From assembly GCF_934371575.1 (NCBI RefSeq), contig NZ_CAKRNY010000001.1, forward strand, positions 124,001-188,000: a stretch of DNA of 64,000 nucleotides, in the 5' to 3' direction. Every line of letters starts with the position of its first letter. The stretch's first letter is position 1. The stretch is from an uncultured Blautia sp. Its GTDB lineage: Bacteria; Bacillota; Clostridia; Lachnospirales; Lachnospiraceae. Under the pieces are notes generated by a model. That model was not told the DNA's origin, did not search any database, and worked only from the letters and a program-made list of their open reading frames with translations. Of this stretch, positions 26,378 through 34,702 are shown piece after piece. The translations under genes and the position numbers were made by a program.

Positions 26378-27151
26378 TTATGCTTCTTTTCTGTTCTTCT
26401 CATATATAATGAGCAAACCTTTTAGCAAAAGATCCTCATCCAGCAAAATCTCCCGCTTACAATGTGGGATAATCTTGCGGGCAAGACCACCGGTTGCAAC
26501 AACTGTGATTTTCTGACCAAGCTCTTCCTCGATTCTGTCAACAATTCCGTCAAGAGCTGCTGCATTGCTGTAAATCACACCGCTTTTCATGCATTCAATG
26601 GTATTTTTTCCAATGATGCGTTTCGGTGCTTCAATACTGATTCCGCTAAGCTGAGAAGCACGGGCTGTAAGGGCATCCAGGGACACTCCCATTCCGGGAA
26701 AAATCATGCCTCCCACATAATGCTTCTTCTCATCTACTACGCTTACCGTACTTGCAGTTCCCATATCAATAATTGCCAGTGGAAGAGAATATTCATGAAT
26801 TCCTGCAACTGCATTTGCCACAAGATCTGCTCCAAGCTGTCCAGGATTATCCATCAGGATATTCAGTCCTGTTTTTACACCCGGTCCCAATACCATAGGT
26901 TCTTTTTTCAAAACCTTTTCAGCTGCAAGCTTCACAGCATTGGTAATCTGAGGTACAACAGAGGAAATAATGCAGCCTTCAATATCAATCCGCTTAATAT
27001 GATACAAATCCAAAACTGTCTTCAGATCAACTGCGTATTCCAGTTCTGTTTTTGTACGGACAGTGGAAAGTCTCTCGATAAAATAAGTTTTTTCCCGATC
27101 AATGCATCCCACTACAATGTTTGTATTTCCAATATCAATTGCTAAAATCAT
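26378..27151 (-). CDS. coaX: Type III pantothenate kinase CoaX
   Basis: Phosphorylates pantothenate in coenzyme A synthesis; 257 residues, ASKHA fold. MILAIDIGNTNIVVGCID holds the phosphate-binding motif, GADLVANAVAGIHEYSLP and IIDMGTASTVSVVDE are hallmark type III motifs, and GGMIFPGMGVSLDAL follows. The ATG at 27163 also opens the frame, but it belongs to ATGGAGGAAAAAATG, in which GGAGG serves the ATG at 27151. It is last in coaBC-panT-coaX. Confidence 0.93.
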   Translation of the reverse strand: MILAIDIGNTNIVVGCIDREKTYFIERLSTVRTKTELEYAVDLKTVLDLYHIKRIDIEGCIISSVVPQITNAVKLAAEKVLKKEPMVLGPGVKTGLNILMDNPGQLGADLVANAVAGIHEYSLPLAIIDMGTASTVSVVDEKKHYVGGMIFPGMGVSLDALTARASQLSGISIEAPKRIIGKNTIECMKSGVIYSNAAALDGIVDRIEEELGQKITVVATGGLARKIIPHCKREILLDEDLLLKGLLIIYEKNRKEA

Positions 27152-27205
27152 TTTTTCCTCCATGGCTTTATTCTCTAAAACAAGCTGTCTGTGTTTCTTT
27201 TTTAT

Positions 27206-27850
27206 TTAAGCTGCCTTCGCTGCTTTTTCAGACTCTTTCTCAGCACCCGGAAGAAGTCTTGCCTTATAAAGTGCCGCACCTACAGCGCCTGTGATAACAG
27301 TAGCGGAAAGCATTTCACATACTGCGTTGATTCCTACAAATGTGCAGATAAACAGGATCACATTCTTTCCGCCCATAAGTCCCTGTACATACTCGGTATT
27401 TCCGAAAAGACCAACTAATAAGCCCATGAAAAACAGAGTATTTAAAAATGCGGATAAGAAGCCTGTTACAGCGCAGGATACATATATATTTTTAGATTTC
27501 TTACGAACGCCCTGGAAAATATAACCAAGAAGAAGTCCGTCGATCAGTCTTGGGATAAATCTCTGTACAAATGCCAGAAACGGATTAATTCCAAATAAGG
27601 TAACACCCATAATGCTTGTACCGCCAATACCGATACACTGTCCGAAGCTGGTAAGTCCGAATACGGCTCCTGCAACGGCTCCGCCTACAGGTCCCATTGT
27701 AATTGCACTGATAGCAACCGGAATAATATTAAAAGTAATAGCAAGAGGTCCGATATTCAGGTAGCCAAGAGGTGTGTAAGCCATAAGAAGCAGAATTGCT
27801 ATCATCAGGCCAAGTAAAGTGATTTGAGATGTTGTAAATTTTTTGTTCAT
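27206..27850 (-). CDS. panT: ECF transporter S component, probably for pantothenate (PanT)
   Basis: A 214-residue membrane protein with about six hydrophobic segments and the S-component pattern: LLGLMIAILLLMAYTPLGYL, LAITFNIIPVAISAITMGPV and GAVAGAVFGLTSFGQC. Such proteins bind a vitamin and use a shared energising module encoded elsewhere. Placement between coaBC and coaX makes pantothenate the likely substrate. The assignment of family is firm; the substrate is inferred from context. Confidence 0.85.
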   Translation of the reverse strand: MNKKFTTSQITLLGLMIAILLLMAYTPLGYLNIGPLAITFNIIPVAISAITMGPVGGAVAGAVFGLTSFGQCIGIGGTSIMGVTLFGINPFLAFVQRFIPRLIDGLLLGYIFQGVRKKSKNIYVSCAVTGFLSAFLNTLFFMGLLVGLFGNTEYVQGLMGGKNVILFICTFVGINAVCEMLSATVITGAVGAALYKARLLPGAEKESEKAAKAA

Positions 27851-27936
27851 ATTGTCCTCCTTGTTATCGTTCCCTATATTAGAGCCTTCTTATGCTCAGG
27901 GATACAATACGGTATGGAACAGCGGGCATGGTTTTC

Positions 27937-29139
27937 TTATTTACCCGCCACTCTTAAAAATAATATTTTATCCAGGATTTTACCGGCTGCATCCTCCTTG
28001 CTCATGAGCGGGAGTGATACTTCCTCATCCTGTGTAATCAGAGTCAGAACATTGGTGTCCCCCTGGAATCCGGCGCCTGCCATTTTTACATTATTGGCTG
28101 CAACCATATCCAGATTTTTCTTTGTCAGCTTGACTCTGGAATTACCGATCATATTTTGTGTTTCCATGGAAAAACCACACAGAAACTGCCCATCCGGCTT
28201 ATGCGCCCCCAGATATTTTAAAATATCATCTGTCCTCTCAAGGGCAATGGACATGTCATCGTCTTTCTTTTTAATTTTCTCATCGCTTATATGGACAGGA
28301 CGATAATCTGCCACAGCAGCTGCTTTGATGATAATATCCTGCTTCTCACTGTCAGAAGTCACTGCTTCATACATATCTCTGGCAGTCACCACAGGAACCG
28401 TTTTCACAAATGGCGGCGGCGTAAGGGCAGTACGTCCACTTACAAGTGTAACATCTGCTCCGCGCAGCATGGCCATTTTCGCAATGGCATAACCCATTTT
28501 TCCGGAAGAATGATTGGTGATATAACGGACTGGATCAATAGCTTCCTGAGTAGGACCGGCCGTAACCATTACCTTCAGGCCCTTCATATCTTTTTCACAG
28601 GCACATTCTCTCAGAATATAGTTTAAAAGAATTTCCGGCTCCGGCATTTTACCAGCTCCGGTATCACCACATGCAAGATATCCTACAGCAGGATCGATGA
28701 CCTCATAGCCATAGTGCTCCAGAATTTTCAGGTTATCCTGAACCACCGGGTTCTCAAACATATTAGTATTCATTGCCGGAGAAATAAATTTCCTGCATTT
28801 GCATGCCATAATAGTCGTCGTAAGCATATCATCTGCAATTCCATGCGCAAGCTTGCCGATCACATTTGCACTGGCAGGTGCGATCATCACCACATCCGCC
28901 TTCTTGGCAATGGATACATGCTCTACCTGAAACTGGAAATTCCGGTCAAAAGTATCTACAAGACATCTGTTTCCGGTAAGTGTCTCAAAAGTGATAGGAT
29001 TGATAAAATTAGTGGCATTCCTGGTCATAAGCACATGAACATCTGCATGCTGTTTCTTCAGCGCACTTGCAAGATATGCAATCTTATACGCGGCAATGCT
29101 GCCTGTTACTCCCAGAAGAACTGTCTTTCCTTCTAACAT
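27937..29139 (-). CDS. coaBC: Bifunctional phosphopantothenoylcysteine decarboxylase/phosphopantothenate-cysteine ligase CoaBC
   Basis: Performs two successive steps of coenzyme A synthesis; 400 residues. The N-terminal FMN-dependent CoaC half has VLLGVTGSIAAYKIAYLAS, MIAPASANVIGKLAHGIADD and SPAMNTNMFENPVVQ. The C-terminal CoaB half has VMVTAGPTQEAIDPVRYITN, SSGKMGYAIAKMA, IIKAAAVADYRPV and GFSMETQNM. It heads the coaBC-panT-coaX unit. Confidence 0.95.
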   Translation of the reverse strand: MLEGKTVLLGVTGSIAAYKIAYLASALKKQHADVHVLMTRNATNFINPITFETLTGNRCLVDTFDRNFQFQVEHVSIAKKADVVMIAPASANVIGKLAHGIADDMLTTTIMACKCRKFISPAMNTNMFENPVVQDNLKILEHYGYEVIDPAVGYLACGDTGAGKMPEPEILLNYILRECACEKDMKGLKVMVTAGPTQEAIDPVRYITNHSSGKMGYAIAKMAMLRGADVTLVSGRTALTPPPFVKTVPVVTARDMYEAVTSDSEKQDIIIKAAAVADYRPVHISDEKIKKKDDDMSIALERTDDILKYLGAHKPDGQFLCGFSMETQNMIGNSRVKLTKKNLDMVAANNVKMAGAGFQGDTNVLTLITQDEEVSLPLMSKEDAAGKILDKILFLRVAGK

Positions 29140-29195
29140 TATTATCCCTCATCTCTCTTTTAGCTTTTTCTGATTTCCATTTATCCGTTCCGCTT

Positions 29196-29225
29196 ATTAT
29201 AAAGCAGAAAGATACATAAATGCAA
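29196..29225 (-). promoter_or_regulatory. Promoter for coaBC-panT-coaX
   Basis: Minus-strand TTGCAT (29220-29225), 18-base spacer, TATAAT (29196-29201), about 55 bases before coaBC. Confidence 0.6.
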
Positions 29226-29241
29226 TGTATTTTTTATATGT

Positions 29242-29270
29242 TTAACTTTTCGTACAAAATTTGTTATAAT
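29242..29270 (+). promoter_or_regulatory. Extended -10 promoter for mnmM
   Basis: TGTTATAAT (extended -10, 29262-29270) with a weak TTAACT at 29242-29247, just before the gene. Confidence 0.55.
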
Positions 29271-29307
29271 AAAGTCAGATTTCAGTCACAAAAAAGGAAG
29301 GAAAATT

Positions 29308-29868
29308 ATGAGCTATCAGATTACAGAGTGGTGCGCCCACTTTATCACAGAACATGTAAAAGAAGGAGACCTTTGCATTGATGCTACCATGGGAAATGGA
29401 AATGACACACTGCTGCTTTCCCGTCTCTGTGGGGAAAAAGGGCATGTGCTCGCCTTTGACATTCAGGAAATGGCTCTTGCCAATACCAGAAGCCGCCTGG
29501 AAAAAGAAAATGCAGCCCACAACTATGAACTGTTTCTGGATTCCCATGTGAATATGGGAAACTACGCAAAGCCCATGAGTGTAAGCTGCATTGTATTTAA
29601 TTTCGGTTATCTGCCAGGAGGTGACCATAAACTTGCAACCCGGTCAGAATCCAGTATTTTGGCTCTTGAGGTCTCTCTTTCCCTTTTGAAAAAGGGTGGA
29701 ATCCTTATGCTTTGTATTTACAGTGGCGGGGACTCCGGATTCCAAGAGCGGGATGACCTGCTTAAATGGCTGAAAAAACTGGATTCCAGAAAGTATCTGG
29801 TTATTAAAACAGAATACTATAACCGTCCAAATAATCCGCCTATGCCGGTGCTTGTTGTAAAATTGTAA
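29308..29868 (+). CDS. mnmM: tRNA mnm5s2U34 methyltransferase MnmM (YtqB-type rRNA_methylase family)
   Basis: A 186-residue class I SAM methyltransferase. CIDATMGNGNDTLLLSRLCG is the SAM-binding glycine-rich motif, VLAFDIQEMALANTRSRL carries the acidic residue, and VFNFGYLPGGDH is the characteristic motif of the YtqB family. Members methylate the 5-aminomethyl group of wobble uridine in tRNA in Bacillus and Staphylococcus. The same role here is inferred from family. Start ATG follows AAGGAAGG. Confidence 0.82.
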   Translation: MSYQITEWCAHFITEHVKEGDLCIDATMGNGNDTLLLSRLCGEKGHVLAFDIQEMALANTRSRLEKENAAHNYELFLDSHVNMGNYAKPMSVSCIVFNFGYLPGGDHKLATRSESSILALEVSLSLLKKGGILMLCIYSGGDSGFQERDDLLKWLKKLDSRKYLVIKTEYYNRPNNPPMPVLVVKL

Positions 29869-29874
29869 ACTTCT

Positions 29875-29922
29875 CCCCCTCAGGCAAATTATAAGCAAGT
29901 TTGTCTAAGGGGGATTTCATCA
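29875..29922. terminator. Bidirectional terminator between mnmM and cyclophilin gene
   Basis: CCCCCTCAGGCAAA (from 29875) pairs with TTTGTCTAAGGGGG (to 29913); followed by ATTTCATC. Confidence 0.7.
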
Positions 29923-29947
29923 TTCGTTGCTCTTATTTCGTGCTATA

Positions 29948-30724
29948 CTAGTCAACAATTGTGACACTTGTCATCACCGGCTGCTGATCTGCAGAAATGG
30001 TTCCATTATTGTCCGTAGGCTTTGCATCCTTGCAGATCTGGTCAACAATGTCCATGCCCTCTGTCACATGGCCAAAGGCTGCATACTGACCATCCAGATA
30101 GGTACTGTCAGACTGTACGATAAAGAACTGGGAGCTTGCGCTATCTGGATCTGAGGATCTGGCCATGGAGATCACACCTCTCTCATGGGAAATATTATTT
30201 TCTACGCCGTTCTCAGAGAACTCACCCTTAATGGTCTCATCAGATCCACCTCGTCCGGTTCCCTCCGGATCTCCACCCTGAATCATAAATCCGTCAATAA
30301 TACGATGGAAAGTAAGTCCGTCATAAAAATGCTCCTGAGCCAGCTTCACGAAATTGGTAACGCTGACAGGTGCTGTATCTGCATCCAGTTCTACCTTGAT
30401 GGTTCCGTAATCCTGCACCTCGATCTCAGCATGGTGAATACCTGAAAGCGGCTGTGAAGTATCCAGAACCGCATCTGCATATACGCTGTCACTGTCTCCA
30501 GATCCATCTGTAAAACCGGAAACTTCTTCCTCTGTTTCTTCGGACTGTCCGGCATTTTCCTCTTTTGTACTTTCTGATTCTTTATTATCATCTGTGCTTT
30601 CTTTCGTGTCAGAAGCTTCTGTACTCTTACTTTCTTCTTTTGAAGAAGCTGTACCGCATCCGGACAGCATTCCTACAGAAAGGACTGCCACCATAAGCAT
30701 TGCTGAAATTTTCCTTTTCTTCAT
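29948..30724 (-). CDS. Cyclophilin-type peptidyl-prolyl isomerase lipoprotein
   Basis: A 258-residue exported foldase. The N-terminal lipoprotein signal ends in the lipobox LSGCG (cysteine about residue 23). A Ser/Glu/Lys-rich linker of about 70 residues follows, and then a cyclophilin domain from about 97 (VSVTNFVKLAQEHFYDGLTF, HRIIDGFMIQGGDPEGTGRG, SSQFFIVQ, LDGQYAAFGHVTEGMDIVD). The catalytic Arg of HRI and the QFFI stretch are intact. It probably assists folding of secreted proteins at the outer face of the membrane. Confidence 0.92.
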   Translation of the reverse strand: MKKRKISAMLMVAVLSVGMLSGCGTASSKEESKSTEASDTKESTDDNKESESTKEENAGQSEETEEEVSGFTDGSGDSDSVYADAVLDTSQPLSGIHHAEIEVQDYGTIKVELDADTAPVSVTNFVKLAQEHFYDGLTFHRIIDGFMIQGGDPEGTGRGGSDETIKGEFSENGVENNISHERGVISMARSSDPDSASSQFFIVQSDSTYLDGQYAAFGHVTEGMDIVDQICKDAKPTDNNGTISADQQPVMTSVTIVD

Positions 30725-30756
30725 AATCTCGCCTCCGTTATTTAATACTTTTTTCT

Positions 30757-30784
30757 ATTATAACGAAATTTCTGCAAAAAACAA
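30757..30784 (-). promoter_or_regulatory. Promoter for the cyclophilin gene
   Basis: Minus-strand TTGTTT (30779-30784), 16-base spacer, TATAAT (30757-30762). Confidence 0.55.
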
Positions 30785-30837
30785 TTGTTTTCACAGATTA
30801 TTCAATTTCTTAACCGACATTTTCTTTTTTCTTTATC

Positions 30838-30866
30838 TTGTCACATAGCATGATGTCTGTTAAAAT
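30838..30866 (+). promoter_or_regulatory. Promoter for luxS
   Basis: TTGTCA (30838-30843), 17-base spacer, TAAAAT (30861-30866), about 40 bases before the luxS start. Confidence 0.65.
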
Positions 30867-30908
30867 TACAACCATACAAGAAAATTTTGCCAAAAGGAGA
30901 GGTTTTTT

Positions 30909-31388
30909 ATGGAAAAAATTACCAGTTTCACAATAGATCATATCAAACTGCAGCCAGGTGTCTACGTTTCCCGGAAGGATCCGGTTGGTGACCAGGTGAT
31001 CACCACCTTTGATATTCGTATGACATCCCCGAATGAAGAACCGGTTATGAATACCGCAGAGCTTCACACAATTGAGCATCTTGCTGCTACTTTTCTTCGC
31101 AATCACAAGGAATTCGGAACAAAGATGATCTACTGGGGACCAATGGGCTGCCGCACCGGGAATTATCTACTTCTGAACGGTGACTATGAATCCCGGGATA
31201 TTGTACCTCTTATGATCGAGACATTTGAATTTATCCGGGATTTCGAAGGAGATGTTCCAGGAGCATCTGCTAAAGACTGTGGAAACTATCTTGACATGAA
31301 TCTTGGGATGGCAAAATATCTGGCCGGGAAATTCCTGGATGAAGTTCTTTATGATATAAAACCGGACAGACTGATTTATCCCGAGTAA
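30909..31388 (+). CDS. luxS: S-ribosylhomocysteine lyase LuxS
   Basis: Cleaves S-ribosylhomocysteine to homocysteine and 4,5-dihydroxy-2,3-pentanedione, the AI-2 precursor, in the activated methyl cycle. The 159-residue length is normal. The metal site is HTIEHLAATFLRN (HxxEH at about residues 56-60) with a third ligand cysteine in GASAKDCGNYLDMNLG (about 126). MGPMGCRTG contains the catalytic cysteine region. It stands alone with its own promoter and terminator; the many SAM-dependent steps of B12 synthesis nearby generate SAH that feeds this cycle, though no link is encoded. Confidence 0.96.
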   Translation: MEKITSFTIDHIKLQPGVYVSRKDPVGDQVITTFDIRMTSPNEEPVMNTAELHTIEHLAATFLRNHKEFGTKMIYWGPMGCRTGNYLLLNGDYESRDIVPLMIETFEFIRDFEGDVPGASAKDCGNYLDMNLGMAKYLAGKFLDEVLYDIKPDRLIYPE

Positions 31389-31429
31389 TTCAATTTAGCA
31401 GCAGTGCAATCCTGCCTTTTAGGACTTTA

Positions 31430-31524
31430 TATGTAACAGGAAATTCCAACGAAATTTCCTGTTACATACAAAAACGCTATGCAAATCCGGGGTTTTCCCC
31501 AGTATTTACATAGCGTCTTTTATT
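31430..31524. terminator. Tandem hairpins between luxS and SH3 lipoprotein gene
   Basis: A 16-bp hairpin (31430-31445 with 31453-31468) lacks a T-run and may stabilise mRNA ends. A second hairpin, ACGCTATG (31474-31481) with CATAGCGT (31509-31516) and an inner GGGG/CCCC, is flanked by T-runs in both directions and looks like a bidirectional terminator for the two convergent genes. Confidence 0.8.
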
Positions 31525-31550
31525 GTCACTTACATGAAATTCCCGGTCCG

Positions 31551-32087
31551 TCAGCCGGCAACAGACTCATCGGCTGCAGCATCTGCACTGCCATCTGTAG
31601 CTGCCTGATCAGCTGTTCCGTCTGCTGTACCGTCAGCTGCTGTATCTGCGGCTGCCGCACCATCAGCTCCAGTATCAGCTGCCACTGCACTTACATAATC
31701 ACCGGATACATAAGCAGTCTGTCCTTCATAAGAAATCTCAATCCAGCCATTATCACATACACCAGTACTTGTGAGCTGTGTGCCATTGGCAACACCTGCA
31801 ATGAGTGTCGCATCTGTACTTGCATCCGCACGAAGGTTCACATCTGCATTTGCAACATATGTACCATCCTGTTTGGTAACATTTACGCCGCTTGCAGTCT
31901 GCACTACAACAGGCTCCGGTGTAGGAGTTACCTCTGGTGTAGGAGTTACTTCCGGTGTAGGAGTTGGAATAGGTGTGGGGGTTGCCTGTATAACAGTAAC
32001 AGTTGCTCCTGCGCCTTCCTCAAATCCACAGCCTGGAATGCAAAGTGCCACACCAAGAAGCAAAACGGCTAAGCCTGCTTTTTTCAT
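31551..32087 (-). CDS. SH3-domain lipoprotein of unknown function
   Basis: A 178-residue predicted lipoprotein. The signal peptide ends at CIPGC. A proline-threonine spacer with PTPEVTPTPE repeats follows (about residues 36-58), then a bacterial SH3 (SH3b/SH3_3) domain (DVNLRADASTDATLIAGVAN, NGWIEISYEGQTAYVSGDYV). The tail is low-complexity Ala/Asp/Thr. Such domains often bind cell-wall peptides or other ligands; here the function is unknown. The repeat codons (CTCCGGTGTAGGAGTT type) are nearly identical, so repeat number may vary between strains. Confidence 0.82.
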   Translation of the reverse strand: MKKAGLAVLLLGVALCIPGCGFEEGAGATVTVIQATPTPIPTPTPEVTPTPEVTPTPEPVVVQTASGVNVTKQDGTYVANADVNLRADASTDATLIAGVANGTQLTSTGVCDNGWIEISYEGQTAYVSGDYVSAVAADTGADGAAAADTAADGTADGTADQAATDGSADAAADESVAG

Positions 32088-32187
32088 AATATAATTCCTC
32101 CTTTACAAAGCACTGCTGCTTTGAATTGATTCTATTTTCTTAATATAATATTACAAAAACAGATTCATTTCGCGAATCGTTACAATT

Positions 32188-32216
32188 AATATACAGTATT
32201 ATTACAAATTATGCAA
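32188..32216 (-). promoter_or_regulatory. Promoter for the SH3 lipoprotein gene
   Basis: Minus-strand TTGCAT (32211-32216), 17-base spacer, TATATT (32188-32193). A GATTCGCGAAATGAATC inverted repeat lies just downstream in the leader. Confidence 0.55.
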
Positions 32217-32233
32217 GCCCTAAGTGTATTTCC

Positions 32234-33283
32234 TTACACCCGTTCAAACACCACAGTTACCTGTCCGCCGCAAATCATTCCAAGGCTGTCTTTCCCGTCT
32301 ACAGTTAAAGCATAATGCTTTACTTCTTTTTCTTCTACTTCTTTACAATGATGAATGGCTTCAAATTCTACTTTACCACCGCCAATACTGCCGGTAATAT
32401 GACCGGATGGCTCTACAAACATTTTACTGCCTACTCCTCTTGGAGAAGAACCGGATTTCTCCGCAATCGTAACCATGACACCATGACGCCCTTCTTGTAC
32501 TGCCGATTCTACTTTATCATCACAATAAGCAGAATAATGCTGATTCTTCACCTTAATGATCTCTGCCATAATACTTACTGCAATCTCCTCGGGGAGCTGA
32601 CCGCCAAGGGGAATTCCAATAGGTGCATGAACTTCATTTAATTGCTCCTGAGTGTAACCTTCTTTCAAAAGATTTTCCCAGGTGATCCGCACTTTGTTTT
32701 TGCTGCCGATCATGCCCAGATATTCATATGGACGATGAAGAAGCCGGCGAAGACAATCTGCATCTCCAAGATGACCTCTGGTGAGAATCACATAATAAGC
32801 ATTATCATAAGGGGCAATATATTTATCCAGATCTTTAAAATCACCGTATACCAGCTGGTCAGCTTCCGGGAAACGCTCCTTTGTCACAAAGTCTTCTCTG
32901 TCATCCATGATCGTCACATGGAAGCCAAGCATTTTCCCTAAATGGGCGGTAGGCTGAGATACATGACCGCCGCCGAAGATCACAAGCCGCGGATTCTTGC
33001 GGTAATCTTCTATAAACAGTCGGTGACCGTCTGCCTTTGTTACTTTTGTCTCTCTGGTCTCACTCAGAATATTCAGATAATTGTTCCATATGGAAGCATC
33101 TTCCAGGTTTTCAGGAATCAGCTGTACACTTGCTGCGCGATCTAAAGTTTCGCTGCTGTTTTCTTTTCGAATTCCAGCCTCTGGTTTCAGAATACATTTC
33201 TTTCCCATATGAGGACCATCCAGAAAAATCCCGGTTTTCACTCTGCCTTTTTCGTCCAAAATATGATAGATTTTATCGTACAT
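32234..33283 (-). CDS. XdhC/CoxI family molybdenum hydroxylase maturation protein (swapped domain order)
   Basis: A 349-residue protein of the XdhC family, which binds and sulfurates (or here perhaps selenates) molybdenum cofactor and delivers it to xanthine dehydrogenase-type enzymes. The Rossmann-like XdhC_C domain comes first (LVIFGGGHVSQPTAHLGKML, VILTRGHLGDADCLRRLL, YLGMIGSKNKV, APIGIPLGGQLPEEIAVSIM). The CoxI-type domain is last (GVMVTIAEKSGSSPRGVGSK, GSIGGGKVEFEAI). Most XdhC proteins have the opposite order. It lies outside the main Se-Mo block but shares the region with two xdh systems. Confidence 0.85.
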   Translation of the reverse strand: MYDKIYHILDEKGRVKTGIFLDGPHMGKKCILKPEAGIRKENSSETLDRAASVQLIPENLEDASIWNNYLNILSETRETKVTKADGHRLFIEDYRKNPRLVIFGGGHVSQPTAHLGKMLGFHVTIMDDREDFVTKERFPEADQLVYGDFKDLDKYIAPYDNAYYVILTRGHLGDADCLRRLLHRPYEYLGMIGSKNKVRITWENLLKEGYTQEQLNEVHAPIGIPLGGQLPEEIAVSIMAEIIKVKNQHYSAYCDDKVESAVQEGRHGVMVTIAEKSGSSPRGVGSKMFVEPSGHITGSIGGGKVEFEAIHHCKEVEEKEVKHYALTVDGKDSLGMICGGQVTVVFERV

Positions 33284-33311
33284 GGTACTTCACCTCATTT
33301 TCAGAATTTTA

Positions 33312-33340
33312 TTGCTGTTTTTCTACCAATATATTATAAT
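33312..33340 (+). promoter_or_regulatory. Promoter for the SDF symporter gene
   Basis: TTGCTG (33312-33317), 17-base spacer, TATAAT (33335-33340), with the ribosome site 6 bases further on, so the leader is very short. Confidence 0.6.
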
Positions 33341-33361
33341 ACATCCGGAGGAATTTTCACA

Positions 33362-34570
33362 ATGAAGAAAAAAAGAATTATGGCCAGTTTTCCTTTTCGA
33401 ATCCTGGCTGTCGGTATACCCGGTCTTCTTACTGGCATTTTTTTGAATGCCACAAGAACTACGGGACTCGCTTCTGGCGCATTGAATCTGGTGGTCACAG
33501 CCCGCTATGTGCTAAGCCAGCTGATTACCTTTCTGGCGCCTGTGATCATTATCGGGCTTATGGCATCTTCCATTATTTCCGTAAAAAAAGGTCCTACACC
33601 GGTCACCGCACCAGCTATTCGGATCACTTATTTTTCCATGCTTGGAGCCGCGGCTTTTGCATCTGTTCTTGGATATCTGATCATTCCAAGGCTTCCGGTA
33701 TCCACGGACAGTTTATCTTTCCGCTTTCTGCCGGATACCTTATTTGAGCTTCCCATTCCAGCACCGGTTTCTGCCTTAAGTGCGTTGGTACTTGCTATTT
33801 TGCTTGCCCTGGGTGCCTGTTGGACCAATGCCACTCGAACCAAAGAGCTTTTACAGGAGCTTCGGGGAATTACCCTTTCCCTGATGTCACGGTTTCTTCT
33901 GCCACTGCTTCCGGCGTATATCGGGCTTTCTCTTTGCACACTGGCTTATCAGGGATATTTCATTAAGTACCTGCCGCTGTTGCTTCTGGCACTTATTATT
34001 GTCATTCCGGCTTATGTGATCTGGGTATTGGTTCTGTATCATATTGCGGGATCTTATGCCGGAGAAAAGGCATGGGGAATTCTAAGAAATTATATGCCAG
34101 TCTGTAAAATGGCTTTAAAGACCCATTCTTCCACAGCTGTGGAAAAGTATTCACAGGAAACAGCTGGCAAATGTGTTCAGCTTGATTCCAGGCTTACCAA
34201 AGAGGCAATTCCTCTTTTTACACAGATCCATCACTGTGGTTCTGTACTCGCAGAGGTGTTCTTTGCCATGATGATCTCACGTGTCCTTTACGGTTCCGTT
34301 CCTGCACCGGGAACTATGGTGATTTTCAGCATTCTGCTTGCCACCTGTTCCATGGGAACACCCGGACTTCCATGGGGAACGGTAATGGTATCCCTTGGAA
34401 CCCTGACTGGAATACTGAAATTCGGGGACTCTGGTGTGGCACTGATGTTTGCAGTTTTTGCACTGCATGATGCCTTTGCAGCAGCATGTAACGCCACATG
34501 CGACGGAGCCTCTGCACTGTTTCTGACAGGGTACGCGAAGAGACATGATTTAGAGCAGAAAGTGAGCTAA
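33362..34570 (+). CDS. Dicarboxylate/amino acid:cation symporter (SDF/DAACS family)
   Basis: About 402 residues with eight or so hydrophobic segments. The sodium:dicarboxylate symporter fold is indicated by ITFLAPVIIIGLMASSI early, the serine-rich re-entrant loop MALKTHSSTAVEKYS, and the substrate-binding end ALHDAFAAACNATCDGASAL with the conserved Asp..Asn...Asp pattern. A longer frame begins at 33209, overlapping the divergent XdhC gene; the ATG at 33362 has CGGAGG before it and gives a normal length. Substrate is unknown; an acidic amino acid or a dicarboxylate is likely from the family. Confidence 0.86.
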   Translation: MKKKRIMASFPFRILAVGIPGLLTGIFLNATRTTGLASGALNLVVTARYVLSQLITFLAPVIIIGLMASSIISVKKGPTPVTAPAIRITYFSMLGAAAFASVLGYLIIPRLPVSTDSLSFRFLPDTLFELPIPAPVSALSALVLAILLALGACWTNATRTKELLQELRGITLSLMSRFLLPLLPAYIGLSLCTLAYQGYFIKYLPLLLLALIIVIPAYVIWVLVLYHIAGSYAGEKAWGILRNYMPVCKMALKTHSSTAVEKYSQETAGKCVQLDSRLTKEAIPLFTQIHHCGSVLAEVFFAMMISRVLYGSVPAPGTMVIFSILLATCSMGTPGLPWGTVMVSLGTLTGILKFGDSGVALMFAVFALHDAFAAACNATCDGASALFLTGYAKRHDLEQKVS

Positions 34571-34578
34571 AAAAACTG

Positions 34579-34635
34579 AAATGACCAGAAACTCTTGTTT
34601 CCTTTACTGAAAGAGTTTCTGGTCATTTATTATTT
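34579..34635. terminator. Bidirectional terminator between symporter and hydrolase genes
   Basis: An 18-bp stem, 34579-34596 with 34611-34628 (AAATGACCAGAAACTCTT and its complement), followed by ATTATTTTA. Confidence 0.85.
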
Positions 34636-34702
34636 TACGGTCATCTTACACTGTTTTTTAACTGTTCCAGAAACAACTGTAATCATAGATTAATATATTT
34701 CA

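Noticed and set aside
31900..31980. Short tandem DNA repeats as a possible CRISPR array
   Set aside because: The units are about 21 bases, in frame and encode the Pro-Thr spacer of a lipoprotein; there are no spacers of variable sequence. No CRISPR array was seen anywhere in the window.
31771..32094. Plus-strand frame rich in GVGVTSGVGV repeats
   Set aside because: It is the complement of the PTPEVTPTPE repeat region of the SH3 lipoprotein gene, not an elastin-like protein.
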